Notes: a model not told the origin generated them from the sequence alone. Shown: positions 27,312 through 36,723, counted from the first letter of the stretch. The stretch: 64,000 nucleotides of DNA from Streptococcus suis (GCF_019856455.1 NZ_CP082205.1:2046001-2110000), one strand, 5' to 3'. A program made the numbers and translations.

Positions 27312-28849
27312 CAGACTGAAGACAAAGTCCTTAGAATTGATTTTCTAAGGGCTTTTCTTCGTATTTAGGAGTATAATATAAGAAAAAGGACTTGTGAGGT
27401 TCTCCTATGTTACACAAAGAAAAACCTGACTATAACCGCAATCAGTACGGTTTCTATACCCTTGACCAGCTTGTACCTGCAGATCATTTCCTGCGCCAAG
27501 TGGAAGCTGTGATTGACTTCAACTTCATTTATGACCTAGTAGAAGATACCTATTCGTCTGATAATGGTCGTCCTAGTCTTGACCCTGTCATGTTAGTTAA
27601 AATTCCTCTGATTCAGTGCTTTTATGGTATTCGTTCCATGCGTCAGACCATCAAGGATATTGAAGTGAATACTGCCTATCGCTGGTTTCTTGGTTTAACC
27701 CTAGATGACAAGGTGCCTCACTTCACGACATACGGCAAAAATTATTCCCGTCGCTTTCAAGAGAAAGGTTTGATTGAGTCCATTTTCACGCATATTCTTG
27801 GGCTGTGTATCAATGCAGGCCTGATTGACCCGACGGAGATTTTCATAGACGGAACTCATATTAAAGCTGCGGCCAATAATCGTAAGTTTATCAACCAAGA
27901 GGTGGAAAAGCAGGCTAAATTCATGAGTGAACAGCTGGAAATCGAAATTAATCAAGATCGGGTAAAGCACGGAAAAAAGCCGCTCGGGCCCGCCAAAGAG
28001 CCAGAGCCCATCGCTAAGAAAATCTCCACAACCGACCCAGAAAGTGGCTGGTTCCACAAAGGTGATCATAAGGAAGTTTTCGCTTATTCTGCCCAAGTTG
28101 CCTGTGATAAGTATGGCTGGGCACTTGCTTATAGTGTTGAGGCTGGTAATATCCATGACAGTCAGGCTTTTCCTGCACTTTTCGCCAAGCTTGAACCCTT
28201 GAAACCAGAGTATATCATTGCAGATTCGGGCTATAAAACTCCCAGTATTGCCAAGTTTCTAATTGATAAGGAAATCACTCCTGTCCTTCCCTACACCCGT
28301 CCTCGTGGGAAGAAGGGACAACTTCGTCCTAAAGATTTTGTCTATGACGAACACTTCGATTGTGTCCTGTGTCCTGAACATCAGACCTTGACCTATCGCA
28401 CGACTACCCGAGAAGGCTACCGAGAATACAAAAGTGATCCTGCAATTTGTGCCAACTGTCCCCTATTATCAGTATGTACGACCAGTAAGAACCATCAAAA
28501 AGTTGTTACGCGGCATATTTGGAAGGAGTATTTGGAACAGTGCGAGGATATTCGTCATCAAAGAGGGATGAAGGAGCTCTACCAACATCGGAAAGAGACG
28601 ATTGAACGGCTATTTGGCACAGCCAAGGAATACCATAATCTGCGCTACACGAGGGAAAAAGGCAAGTCCAAAATGGAGGATAAGATTGGACTGACTTTGG
28701 CGTGCTTAAATCTCAAAAAACTAGTTAAAAGGATGGCAAGAAGGCCTTTTTATTATGTCCAGATGAGGTGGTTTATGCACCAAAACAGCCATTTTTCTCT
28801 AAAAACAGTAAAAAAGACAAACACCAAAACGATGTTTGTCTGCAATCTG
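27312..28849 (+). mobile_element. IS1182-family insertion sequence
   Basis: About 1.54 kb between the two hairpin copies. Terminal inverted repeats CAGACTGAAGACAAAG (left) and CAGATTGCAGACAAAC (right, complement) agree at 13 of 16 bases. It holds one transposase gene and lies between the convergent universal stress and pyrophosphohydrolase genes. The transposase is intact, so the element may be active. Confidence 0.8.
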
Positions 28850-28858
28850 AAGACTTGA
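27407..28858 (+). CDS. IS1182-family transposase
   Basis: A 483-residue DDE transposase of the IS1182 family, beginning MLHKEKPDYNRNQYGFYTLD. The N-terminal half contains the RPSLDPVMLVKI domain typical of IS5/IS1182-type enzymes. The catalytic parts include FIDGTHIKA, a YIIADSGY segment and the C-terminal KETIERLFGTAKEYHNLRY with its likely Glu. The C-terminus continues into the right end of the element, overlapping the terminal repeat and hairpin. The frame is intact. Confidence 0.9.
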   Translation: MLHKEKPDYNRNQYGFYTLDQLVPADHFLRQVEAVIDFNFIYDLVEDTYSSDNGRPSLDPVMLVKIPLIQCFYGIRSMRQTIKDIEVNTAYRWFLGLTLDDKVPHFTTYGKNYSRRFQEKGLIESIFTHILGLCINAGLIDPTEIFIDGTHIKAAANNRKFINQEVEKQAKFMSEQLEIEINQDRVKHGKKPLGPAKEPEPIAKKISTTDPESGWFHKGDHKEVFAYSAQVACDKYGWALAYSVEAGNIHDSQAFPALFAKLEPLKPEYIIADSGYKTPSIAKFLIDKEITPVLPYTRPRGKKGQLRPKDFVYDEHFDCVLCPEHQTLTYRTTTREGYREYKSDPAICANCPLLSVCTTSKNHQKVVTRHIWKEYLEQCEDIRHQRGMKELYQHRKETIERLFGTAKEYHNLRYTREKGKSKMEDKIGLTLACLNLKKLVKRMARRPFYYVQMRWFMHQNSHFSLKTVKKTNTKTMFVCNLKT

Positions 28859-28875
28859 TTTACGAATCAAGTCTT
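28850..28875. repeat. right copy of the 26-bp hairpin flanking the IS1182 element
   Basis: Identical to 27286-27311. The stop codon of the pyrophosphohydrolase gene lies in it, so it probably also acts as that gene's terminator on the minus strand. Confidence 0.75.
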
Positions 28876-29378
28876 TTCATCTGTCTTTTCAGCTCTTCCT
28901 GAATCTTTTCCTCCGGCGCAAACCGTTCTTCCCAATCATCAGGTTTTAAAATTTTATGGGTAATCGGATCAAAATGGGCCTTCCCATCTGGAAATGTTTT
29001 CCCCATATTTGCAGTATGGACTATCTGAAAAATTGGTTCTGGATCAACCCCCATCAAAACAAACGAACCATATGTAAAATAAAGAATATCCAGCAAAGCA
29101 TCTACCTGATCATGCATCGAAACCCCGAAACCTCTCTTGCCAGATACCTTAGCAACAGCAGTATCTAAATCCTGATGAAGTTGTTGAATAAAATCATGAA
29201 ACTCAACTTCAGATTCTGAAGCTGCATGTAGAAATTCTACCAACTCCTCCACTTTAAAACCAGCGCGATGCAAAGCCGTCTGTCCATCATACACACTGGG
29301 AAGTTCTTGGGTTTCACCATCCATTAAAAAATGAAAATCCTTTACCCTATTAAAATTATCGTCCTTGCTCTGAAACAT
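28860..29378 (-). CDS. all-alpha NTP pyrophosphohydrolase (PRA-PH/MazG-like)
   Basis: The 172-residue helical protein has the feel of the PRA-PH/MazG-like superfamily: EELVEFLHAASESEVEFHDF provides an EExxE-type metal-binding helix and DQVDALLDILYFTYGS a second acidic helix. Members hydrolyse nucleotides such as non-canonical NTPs or, in the histidine pathway, phosphoribosyl-ATP; the substrate here is unknown. GAGGG is spaced for the ATG at 29378, within the 3' end region of the Cof gene. The two are cotranscribed. Confidence 0.75.
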   Translation of the reverse strand: MFQSKDDNFNRVKDFHFLMDGETQELPSVYDGQTALHRAGFKVEELVEFLHAASESEVEFHDFIQQLHQDLDTAVAKVSGKRGFGVSMHDQVDALLDILYFTYGSFVLMGVDPEPIFQIVHTANMGKTFPDGKAHFDPITHKILKPDDWEERFAPEEKIQEELKRQMKRLDS

Positions 29379-29379
29379 C

Positions 29380-30225
29380 TTATCCCTCAATCACACCAAA
29401 ATGAATTAATGCCTTATAAATCCCATCACGATTATTTGTATCTGTAACAAAGGAAGCTGCTTGTTTCACCTTTTTCGTCCCATTTCCCATCGCTACCGAG
29501 TGCTGAATTTCATTCAACATTTCAAAATCATTATTAGAATCCCCGAATACCATAACTTCATCTAACTCAAAACCATACCGATCTGCAACCTTTACAATAC
29601 CCGATAATTTTGAATTTCCCTTACTGATAATATCAGTCGCATAGGGACTCGAACGCGTAAAAGACAAGTTCGGAAAGAGCACCTCCAATGATTGTGTCTC
29701 CCTTTCCGTCGTCAGCAACATCAGCTGATAGATTGGTTGAAAGAGAAAACCTTTCAAATTCGTTTCCTGTTGAGGACTAATCCAACGTACCAAGCGATTG
29801 AAAATAAAGTTTATGATTCCAGCCCAGGACTCCGGAATCATACGCGTCACACGATAGGCAAAATTTCCTGTTCCAGCACTCATAATATTACTACCAAATA
29901 TGCCTTTAGCAGTTCCAAAAGATAAATCCTTATGGTGAGTTTGCGCATACTCCATAATTTGTTCAATTTGCTTTGGCTCTAAACTCTGACTATAAATAAC
30001 TTCTTCTCTTGAAAAAATATATTGACCATTATAAGCAATGACCAAATCTAGCCCTAAACTAGCCATATACTGCAAAACAAAACGAGGGTCACGTCCTGTA
30101 GCTAGACCAACTAAAATCCCCTTCTCTTTCAAAGCATTAATGGCGAGAATAGTTAAACTACTAACCATACGATTGTCGGTCAATAAGGTACCATCAATAT
30201 CGAAAAATACAGCCTTTATCGTCAA
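29380..30225 (-). CDS. Cof-type HAD-IIB phosphatase
   Basis: A phosphatase of the HAD superfamily with motif I FFDIDGTLL near the N-terminus, motif II LVGLATGRD, and the late motif VMVFGDSNNDFEML. Cof proteins dephosphorylate sugar phosphates, nucleotides or pyridoxal phosphate. I prefer the TTG at 30225 (MTIKAVFFDIDG) because AGGTGA lies five bases before it; a GTG three codons upstream is the alternative. It is upstream of and coupled to the pyrophosphohydrolase gene. Confidence 0.85.
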   Translation of the reverse strand: MTIKAVFFDIDGTLLTDNRMVSSLTILAINALKEKGILVGLATGRDPRFVLQYMASLGLDLVIAYNGQYIFSREEVIYSQSLEPKQIEQIMEYAQTHHKDLSFGTAKGIFGSNIMSAGTGNFAYRVTRMIPESWAGIINFIFNRLVRWISPQQETNLKGFLFQPIYQLMLLTTERETQSLEVLFPNLSFTRSSPYATDIISKGNSKLSGIVKVADRYGFELDEVMVFGDSNNDFEMLNEIQHSVAMGNGTKKVKQAASFVTDTNNRDGIYKALIHFGVIEG

Positions 30226-30294
30226 CCAACTCACCTACTTTCTAAGAATTATGTTACAATTAGTATATCACACTTTGAAAGAAACTGAAAATTT

Positions 30295-31254
30295 ATGAAA
30301 AAAATTCTAGTACTGCATACAGGTGGAACCATTTCTATGCAAGCTAATCATCAGGGTGAAGTTGCATCGAGTAAAATCAATCCAATGACCCAAATTGATA
30401 GCCCACTAGAAGAAATTCAAGTGACATCCTTGGATTTTCTCAATGTTCCAAGTCCACACATTCGCTTAGAACACATGATGACTCTATACCAAAAAATCAA
30501 AGAAGAACAAATGAACTTCGATGGTTTTGTCATTACACATGGCACAGATACTTTAGAAGAAACTGCCTATTTCCTTGATACAATGGCTATTCCAGAAAAA
30601 CCAATTGTATTGACCGGAGCTATGCGTTCCTCAAATGAACTAGGTAGCGACGGGATTTATAACTACCGAACAGCCCTACGTGTGGCTGCTGATGCTAAAT
30701 CCGCAGATAAAGGTGTTCTAGTGGTCATGAACGATGAAATTCATGCTGCTAAATATGTTACAAAAACCCATACCACCAATGTCTCAACCTTTCAAACACC
30801 AACCCATGGACCACTGGGATTAGTCACCAAACGAGAGATTCTCTATTTTAAAACTGCTGAACCACGTGTTCGATTTGACTTATCAACAGTCACAGGAACG
30901 GTTCCAATCATAAAAGCTTATGCAGATATGGACTCCATTCTCCTTGATTCTCTCACTGCAAGCTCAATTTCCGGTTTAGTCATTGAAGCACTCGGCGCCG
31001 GAAATCTTCCGCCTACCATCCTTCCAGCCATTAAGAAACTCCTTGTTCAAAAGATACCCATTATTCTGGTATCTCGCTGTTTTAACGGAATTGCTGAGCC
31101 TGTCTATGCCTACCAAGGAGGTGGCATCCAACTGGAGAAAGACGGCATTCTATTTGTTAAAGAATTGAATGCTCAAAAAGCCCGACTCAAACTCCTTATC
31201 GCTCTCAATGCAGGCTTAGAAGAGCAAAGCTTGGCAGATTACATCCAAGGTTAA
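30295..31254 (+). CDS. ansA: L-asparaginase (type I)
   Basis: The 319-residue protein hydrolyses asparagine to aspartate and ammonia. Both catalytic Thr motifs are present: HTGGTIS at residues 8-14 and HGTDTLEETAYFLD around 81-94. No signal peptide, so cytoplasmic. Monocistronic, divergent from the Cof gene, with a short promoter region and a weak ribosome-binding site. It ends in a strong shared terminator before recG. Confidence 0.92.
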   Translation: MKKILVLHTGGTISMQANHQGEVASSKINPMTQIDSPLEEIQVTSLDFLNVPSPHIRLEHMMTLYQKIKEEQMNFDGFVITHGTDTLEETAYFLDTMAIPEKPIVLTGAMRSSNELGSDGIYNYRTALRVAADAKSADKGVLVVMNDEIHAAKYVTKTHTTNVSTFQTPTHGPLGLVTKREILYFKTAEPRVRFDLSTVTGTVPIIKAYADMDSILLDSLTASSISGLVIEALGAGNLPPTILPAIKKLLVQKIPIILVSRCFNGIAEPVYAYQGGGIQLEKDGILFVKELNAQKARLKLLIALNAGLEEQSLADYIQG

Positions 31255-31278
31255 TCGCTGACGAACTATTCAATATGT

Positions 31279-31312
31279 CAAAAGACCAACACATGTGTGT
31301 TGGCCTTTTTTA
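31279..31312. terminator. bidirectional terminator between ansA and recG
   Basis: Perfect palindrome CCAACACATGTGTGTTGG (31286-31303) followed by CCTTTTTTAT; it serves the convergent ansA and recG genes. Confidence 0.85.
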
Positions 31313-31317
31313 TATGA

Positions 31318-33336
31318 CTAGTCCAATTCCTCTCGATCTTTCAAATTAGCAAGCAAAATCGACCAATTAGTGTCCTCCTGCCAATTTTCCACGCTAACAA
31401 TCTGACTAGCAACTCGCCTTGCTTCCTCTAAAATTGGATAGTCCTCGATAATATTTGCAACCTGAAATTCTGGCAAACCTGATTGACGAGTCCCAAATAT
31501 TTCTCCAGACCCACGCATTTTTAAGTCAGCTTCAGCCAAAATAAAACCATCTGTCGTCTCTGTCATAATTTTCATGCGTTCCTTACCAGACTCTGTTTTA
31601 GGATTAGCAACTAACACTGCATAAGACTGCTTATGACCACGTCCTACACGCCCTCTCAACTGATGTAATTGGCTTAAACCAAAACGATCAGCATCCATAA
31701 TAACCATCACCGTTGCATTGGGCACATTGACTCCGACTTCAATAACAGTGGTAGAAACCAAAATATTCGTTTTTCGCTCCTTAAAAGCCTGCATGATGGC
31801 ATCTTTCTCGTCATTCTTCATCTTACCGTGTAACAAATCCACTGTAACTTGCTCTCCAAAATGCGCCTGTAAATCAGATTGCAGATCTACAGCATTCTTT
31901 AAATCTAGAGCCTCAGATTCTTCAATCAGCGGAGAGATAAAATAAACCTGAGCACCACTCTTAAGCTCCTTCTCCAACCAATCTAAGACCGTGGGCAGCT
32001 GTTGATGTTTGACCCAGCGAGTGATAATTGGCTTCCGACCAGCAGGTAACTGATTAATAATCGATACATCCATATCTCCAAAAGCTGTAATGGCTAACGT
32101 CCGAGGAATAGGTGTAGCAGTCATCATAAGCACATCCGGATTATCACCCTTCTCACGAAACAGACGGCGCTGTTTAACACCAAAACGATGTTGCTCATCC
32201 GTCACAACCAAACCAAGCTTATGGTACGTCACACTTTCCTGGATAAGAGCGTGAGTTCCTACAATGATGTCTACCTGACCACTAGAAATCGCCTCTAAAG
32301 CAGTACGACGCTCCGTAGCCTTCATTCCCCCTGTCAAAAGAGCAATAGAAAGTTCTGGAAAAAGCTGGCGCAAACTCTCAAAGTGTTGCTCAGCCAAAAT
32401 TTCTGTCGGCACCATGATTGCAGCCTGCATCCCCGCAGTCACAGCAGCAAACATAGCCAATCCAGCAACTACTGTCTTCCCTGAACCAACATCCCCTTGT
32501 AACAAACGATTCATGTGCCCATAGGACTTCATATCTGATAGTATTTCAGCCAAAGCCCCAGACTGAGCATCTGTTAAGACAAACGGCAATTGTCTTATTT
32601 GCATAGCCAATCTATCAGCATCATAAGCAATCTTCAAACCATTCGAAATATCACGATTGTTGGCTTTCAGCATTTGCAACTGTAATTGAAAATAAAATAA
32701 TTCCTCAAACTTCATACGTCGCAAAGCTTGTCTATACTCTTCTAAATTTGTCGGAAAATGCATCGCAAAAACCGCCTCTCGGCGATTCATTAACCGATAG
32801 CGCTCTCGTAAAACTGATGGCAAGTTCTCCTCTAATAAATGCAAATATCCCTGATCAATAGCTGTTTTAATAGCCTTAACCAAATTTACTTGCGAAATCC
32901 CTTGCGCCACATGATAGACAGGTTGGAGCTCATCTGATACTTGAGCCAAAATTTTCATTCCTGTCAAACTTGCCTTAGCCTTATCCCACTTTCCCCAAAC
33001 TGCAATATCCTGCCCCAAAACAATCTTATCTGCTAAATAAGGCTGATTAAAAAACGAAACTGCTAAGACAACCTCTCCCTGTTTCATTGAAAAACGGAGT
33101 CTATTTCTTTTGTAACCATAATACTGTACATTAGCTGGAGATACCACCTCCCCAACTACCACTGCCTTCTCCCCATCCTGCAAATCATAAATAGACTTAC
33201 TCTCAAAATCTTCATATCTAAATGGATAGTAAGTCAGCAAATCATTAATATTCTGAATGTTAATTTTTAAGAATTTTTCAGCCGATTTTGGACCAATCCC
33301 TGGCAAAACCGATAATTCATCACATAATCTTTTCAT
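31318..33336 (-). CDS. recG: ATP-dependent DNA helicase RecG
   Basis: The 672-residue RecG rescues stalled replication forks by branch migration. Present in order are an N-terminal helix-hairpin-helix-like segment (SVLPGIGPKSAEKFL), the OB-type wedge domain, Walker A LQGDVGSGKT near residue 280, the DEQH box in TDEQHRFGV, and helicase motif VI QLRGRVGRG in the C-terminal lobe. Length and motifs are normal. It ends 60 bases from ansA; its 5' side abuts the IS66 insertion. Confidence 0.95.
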   Translation of the reverse strand: MKRLCDELSVLPGIGPKSAEKFLKINIQNINDLLTYYPFRYEDFESKSIYDLQDGEKAVVVGEVVSPANVQYYGYKRNRLRFSMKQGEVVLAVSFFNQPYLADKIVLGQDIAVWGKWDKAKASLTGMKILAQVSDELQPVYHVAQGISQVNLVKAIKTAIDQGYLHLLEENLPSVLRERYRLMNRREAVFAMHFPTNLEEYRQALRRMKFEELFYFQLQLQMLKANNRDISNGLKIAYDADRLAMQIRQLPFVLTDAQSGALAEILSDMKSYGHMNRLLQGDVGSGKTVVAGLAMFAAVTAGMQAAIMVPTEILAEQHFESLRQLFPELSIALLTGGMKATERRTALEAISSGQVDIIVGTHALIQESVTYHKLGLVVTDEQHRFGVKQRRLFREKGDNPDVLMMTATPIPRTLAITAFGDMDVSIINQLPAGRKPIITRWVKHQQLPTVLDWLEKELKSGAQVYFISPLIEESEALDLKNAVDLQSDLQAHFGEQVTVDLLHGKMKNDEKDAIMQAFKERKTNILVSTTVIEVGVNVPNATVMVIMDADRFGLSQLHQLRGRVGRGHKQSYAVLVANPKTESGKERMKIMTETTDGFILAEADLKMRGSGEIFGTRQSGLPEFQVANIIEDYPILEEARRVASQIVSVENWQEDTNWSILLANLKDREELD

Positions 33337-33374
33337 GTCTCTATTATATCAACAAACAATGAATAGACAAAGTA

Positions 33375-33382
33375 ACAAGAAA
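33375..33382. repeat. 8-bp target-site duplication, left (IS66)
   Basis: ACAAGAAA directly before the IS66 end GTAAGCG; the same 8 bases follow the right end at 36716-36723. Confidence 0.85.
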
Positions 33383-33447
33383 GTAAGCGCCCAATAACAA
33401 GGTATATTGAAAAGGCTCCAAAGTCCTGTCGACTCTGGAACCTTTTT

Positions 33448-34800
33448 CTATTTACAAGCTCTCTTAATATTTTTATCCCATGGCAAATAGGCTTCTAAAA
33501 CCTCCTTTTTTGCGAGCGACTCCTCATTAGGTAAGTGTTCTAGAAGATAGGTCATATATTTTTCTGCATCAAGTCCGTGTCGCTTAGCTGTTTCTAAAAG
33601 ACTCAAAATGACAGCTGTCGACTTGGCTCCCTCAAAGCTCTGAGAAAAAAGCCAATTTTTTCTGCCCATCACCAAGGTCTTCATAGCCCTCTCAGCCATA
33701 TTGTTGGACAGGACTAGGTCACCGTCCGAGAGAACGGCTCGGAAGGTGGTTTCGTATTTGAGGCTATACTCTATTGCAGTACCCAATTTGGAAGCTGGCA
33801 AGACAGCCTGTTCACGGCACCAATCAAAGAACTCGTCCATCAAGGGAGTTAACTCTGTCTGCCGTTTATGTAGCCGTTCCTCAGTAGACAGGTCAGCCCA
33901 GTCACTCTCCAAGGCAAACAGGCGGTCGCAATAGGCTAAACCCTTGGCTCCTAAAGAAGTCTTGTCTGTCTTCTTAGGAGTCGCCTCAAAAAATTTTCGT
34001 CTAACATGAGCCCAACAGCCAACGAGCTGAGCCTTGTCTAATTGACGATAAGCACTCCACATGTCACAATGAACGTAGCCCGCATAGTCCCCAAGAAACT
34101 CCTCCACAACTAAGCCGCTCCGTCGTTTGTCATGATGATAGAGGGTAATTCCATTTTTCTCATGTTTCCCAGACAAGAAAGTCCAGTAGTAGGTCAACTG
34201 GCTATCATTTTCTAAGACCTTGTAGGAAGTCTCATCCGCATGAAGAATAGGCTGCTCCAACAATTTCTCGTGCAACAGGTTATAAATCGGCTCGAAATAA
34301 TACTGACTAGACTTGATGTGCCAGTTGGCTATTTCCTTCCGACTGATGGGCAGGCCAAGTTTATGCCAGTCCTCTTCCTGACGGTAATTGGGTACCTTCA
34401 GATTGAATTTCTGATGAATGGTGTGAGCGATGATAGAGGCTGAACCCAAGCTGTGTGCCAAAGGTGCCTTAGGAACAGGAGCCTTGATAATCTTATCGCT
34501 TAGATTCTTCTGACTACATGCCTGACACTTGTATGCGTGTTGAACATGGTCAATCCGCTTTAATTGTGCAGGAATGAAGACCAACTCTTGTCGTTGAACA
34601 GTTGAGCCAATCTCTTTCAGCTGACCATGACAGTCTGGACAAGTGCAGTCTTCGCCCTGCAATTCGTGATGCACAATCTCTGGAGTGAACTGGCTGAAAA
34701 TAGCCTGACGAACTCCCTTAGCTTTCTTGCGTTTATAGGTGATGGTCTCCGTTTCAACTGGGTAAGTCAGCTTCTTCTTCAGGGAGACTTTCCTCCCCAA
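33448..34800 (-). pseudogene. IS66 transposase TnpC, C-terminal part (frameshifted)
   Basis: The 450-residue frame contains nearly all of the IS66 TnpC transposase: zinc-finger-like CTCPDCHGQ and CQAC motifs, the DDE region with LHADETSYKVL and YVHCDMWSAYR, and NMAERAMKTLVMGRKNW. Its true N-terminus is in another frame at 34754-35014. The two frames overlap by 47 bases, and one extra base (or two missing) near 34745-34765 separates them. Unless translated by frameshifting, the transposase is inactive. Confidence 0.85.
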
Positions 34801-35014
34801 ACAAGCTCAGCTGACCTGGTTGATATACGACCTTCTCTGATGATTTTCCGTAGAGTTTCTGTCTCAGATAGTCAACCTGTTCTCGAAGGAGAGTGAGTTC
34901 ATTAGCCATCATCTCTATCGTTTTTGACTGTGTTTCAATAATTTTTTCTAGTGATGACATAACCAATCTCCTTCTTTTTATCTCATTATACACAAAGAAA
35001 AGCCATGATTTCAA
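34754..35014 (-). pseudogene. IS66 transposase TnpC, N-terminal part
   Basis: An 86-residue frame whose MSSLEKIIETQSKTIEMM begins the IS66 TnpC leucine-zipper-like region and includes LRQKLYGKSSEK, then runs into a stop after EEEADLPS. The transposase continues in the frame of 33448-34800. Translation probably starts at the internal ATG at 34960 rather than the 35014 ATG. Confidence 0.8.
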
Positions 35015-35361
35015 TAGAAATCACGACTTTTTGAAACATTTATTTTTGGAATGATAGAAAATCCTTTCATGAGCCAGTCGACTTGCTCGGAAGTTAGAGC
35101 CTTGACCTCTTCTTCATTGTTTGGCCAGGTCAATTTCCCATTTTCAAAACGTTTATACAATAACCAAAATCCCTGTCCATCCCAATAAAGAGCTTTGAAC
35201 CGGTCTTTTCGACCTCCGCAGAAGAGATAGACCTGACCGGAGAAGGGATCCAGGTTGAACTGACTTTTGATAAGATAGGCCAGGGAATCAATTCCCTGAC
35301 GCATATCTGTTTTTCCACAGACCAAGTAAACTTGACCTAAATCACTGAGTTGGATGGTCAT
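35011..35361 (-). CDS. IS66 accessory protein TnpB
   Basis: A 116-residue IS66 Orf2 protein with the typical TDMRQGIDSLA and VYLFCGGRKDRFKALYWDGQ segments. It overlaps the flanking IS66 frames by a few bases, as in intact IS66 elements. Its role in transposition is required but mechanistically unclear. Confidence 0.88.
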   Translation of the reverse strand: MTIQLSDLGQVYLVCGKTDMRQGIDSLAYLIKSQFNLDPFSGQVYLFCGGRKDRFKALYWDGQGFWLLYKRFENGKLTWPNNEEEVKALTSEQVDWLMKGFSIIPKINVSKSRDFY

Positions 35362-35527
35362 AGAACAGTACCTTATCTAAGATTGTTTCTAGTGTTTCTT
35401 GATTGATAGTGTGAAAGACTGTGAGCTCCACTTTTCCGAGACGAATTTTCATCATAATATCGTTTCTGCCTCGCTTCTCAAAGCGGCGAGATTGGGGAAC
35501 AGTCAATGGAATGATGGGGTGTGACAT
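35342..35527 (-). CDS. IS66 accessory protein TnpA-like (orfA)
   Basis: A short orfA from ATG 35527 (MSHPIIPLTVPQSRRFEK) overlapping tnpB by about 20 bases. Its ribosome-binding site GGAGG (complement at about 36640-36645) has been cut away by the IS630 insertion, which lies between that site and the start codon. An in-frame ATG at 35542 is made by element sequence. Confidence 0.65.
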   Translation of the reverse strand: MSHPIIPLTVPQSRRFEKRGRNDIMMKIRLGKVELTVFHTINQETLETILDKVLFYDHPTQ

Positions 35528-35570
35528 AATAATACTGTTCAAAAAACAAAAACTAACGTATAATAGATTT

Positions 35571-36083
35571 ATGAAACTTACTATCGAACAAACAAACGAA
35601 TTAAAAACTTATTTGAAAGATAAAACCTATTCCCCATTTCATAGACGACTTCAAGTAATCCTGTTCAGAGCCGAAGGTCTCAGTTATAAGGAAATCACTA
35701 ACCTTATCGGCTATTCAAAGTATACAATCTGGTCCTTACAAGGCAAGTATGAGCTTGGTGGGATTTCAGCTCTAGTAAGAGAAACGCGAGGTGGACGGAA
35801 CCGTCAATATTTAACCCTTCAAGAAGAGGAAGCATTTCTAAAAGAACAGTTAACAGCTTCACTAAATGGCGAATTTGTGACCATAAACTCTCTCTACGAA
35901 ACTTATCAGAAACGGGTTGGACACCCTACGACCAAGGAAGGATTCTATGCCCTTCTGAAACGCCATGGTTGGCGCAAAGTGACGCCAAGACCAGAACACC
36001 CTAAAAAAGCAGACGCCGAAACGATTCTAGCGTCTAAAAATAAAATCTTCATTCACGAAAATAGGAAAGCGCTTCAAGAATAG
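35571..36083 (+). CDS. IS630-family transposase, first frame (DNA-binding part)
   Basis: A 170-residue frame from ATG 35571 (MKLTIEQTNELKTYLKDK) with a winged helix-turn-helix region (YKEITNLIGYSKYTIWSLQG). It ends at TAG after IHENRKALQE. The sequence in the next frame (KRFKNSRRYHKVRLMYQDEAG) carries on the transposase, so a +1/-1 shift over an A-rich stretch near 36036-36045 may join them. Programmed frameshifting is common in this group, but plain decay is possible. Confidence 0.8.
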   Translation: MKLTIEQTNELKTYLKDKTYSPFHRRLQVILFRAEGLSYKEITNLIGYSKYTIWSLQGKYELGGISALVRETRGGRNRQYLTLQEEEAFLKEQLTASLNGEFVTINSLYETYQKRVGHPTTKEGFYALLKRHGWRKVTPRPEHPKKADAETILASKNKIFIHENRKALQE

Positions 36084-36108
36084 TCGTCGCTATCATAAAG
36101 TCAGACTA

Positions 36109-36606
36109 ATGTATCAAGATGAGGCGGGTTTCGGTCGGATTAGTAAAATTGGAAAGGCCTGGGCACCAAAAGGGGTGAGACCGCATGTACATAGCCACTA
36201 TATTCGTGAGTATCGCTATTGCTATGGTGCTATTGATGCCCATACAGGAGAGTCCTTCTTCATTATCGCTGGGGGTTGCAATACAGATTGGATGAATGTT
36301 TTTCTCAAACAACTATCTGAAGCTTATCCTGACGATTATATTTTATTAGTGATGGACAATGCCGTTTGGCATAAATCAAGTACCTTAGAGAAACCACATA
36401 ATATTGGTTTTGAGTTTATTCCTCCCTATACTCCTGAAATGAATCCAATTGAACAAGTTTGGGCTGAGATTCGAAAGAGAGGGTTTAAGAATAAAGCTTT
36501 TAAAACACTAGATGATGTGATAAACAAGCTTCAAGAAGTGATACGAGAGTTAGATTGGTCTATTTTAAAACCAATTGTTAGTAGACGATGGTTAAAAAAC
36601 ACTTGA
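36109..36606 (+). CDS. IS630-family transposase, second frame (catalytic part)
   Basis: A 165-residue frame with the DDE catalytic core: MYQDEAGFGRI carries the first Asp, LVMDNAVWHKS the second, and FIPPYTPEMNPIEQVWAEIRKR the final Glu. It needs the preceding frame for DNA binding and probably is translated by frameshift from 35571. The open frame has no further interruption. Confidence 0.82.
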   Translation: MYQDEAGFGRISKIGKAWAPKGVRPHVHSHYIREYRYCYGAIDAHTGESFFIIAGGCNTDWMNVFLKQLSEAYPDDYILLVMDNAVWHKSSTLEKPHNIGFEFIPPYTPEMNPIEQVWAEIRKRGFKNKAFKTLDDVINKLQEVIRELDWSILKPIVSRRWLKNT

Positions 36607-36715
36607 TTGGTTTGTTTTTTGATTTTTGTTGAGTATTAATCCTCCAGTTTTGTTTTTCTAACAGTATACTGGAGGAGGGAGTGGGTGGATAGATACCTTG
36701 TTATTGGGCGGTTAC

Positions 36716-36723
36716 ACAAGAAA
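36716..36723. repeat. 8-bp target-site duplication, right (IS66)
   Basis: ACAAGAAA directly after GGCGGTTAC, matching the copy at 33375-33382. Confidence 0.85.

Larger units (their letters stand above)
35532..36636 (+). mobile_element. IS630-family element inserted in IS66
   Basis: The element is bounded by a duplicated TA (35530-35531 and 36637-36638), as IS630/Tc1-like elements require. Its ends share TAATACT and A-rich inverted sequence. It encodes two frames of a DDE transposase on the plus strand. Confidence 0.8.
33383..36715 (-). mobile_element. IS66-family element carrying a nested IS630 element
   Basis: The ends GTAAGCGCCCAATAACAAGG (left) and GTAACCGCCCAATAACAAGG (right, complement) are inverted repeats that start with the GTAA of IS66. 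An 8-bp duplication ACAAGAAA flanks both ends. Inside, in minus-strand order, are orfA, orfB (TnpB) and a frameshifted tnpC. An IS630-type element at about 35532-36636 splits the upstream side of orfA. Confidence 0.88.

Noticed and set aside
33701..34896. Plus-strand frames opposite the IS66 transposase
   Set aside because: Antisense shadows without ribosome-binding sites; the minus-strand frames match IS66 proteins.
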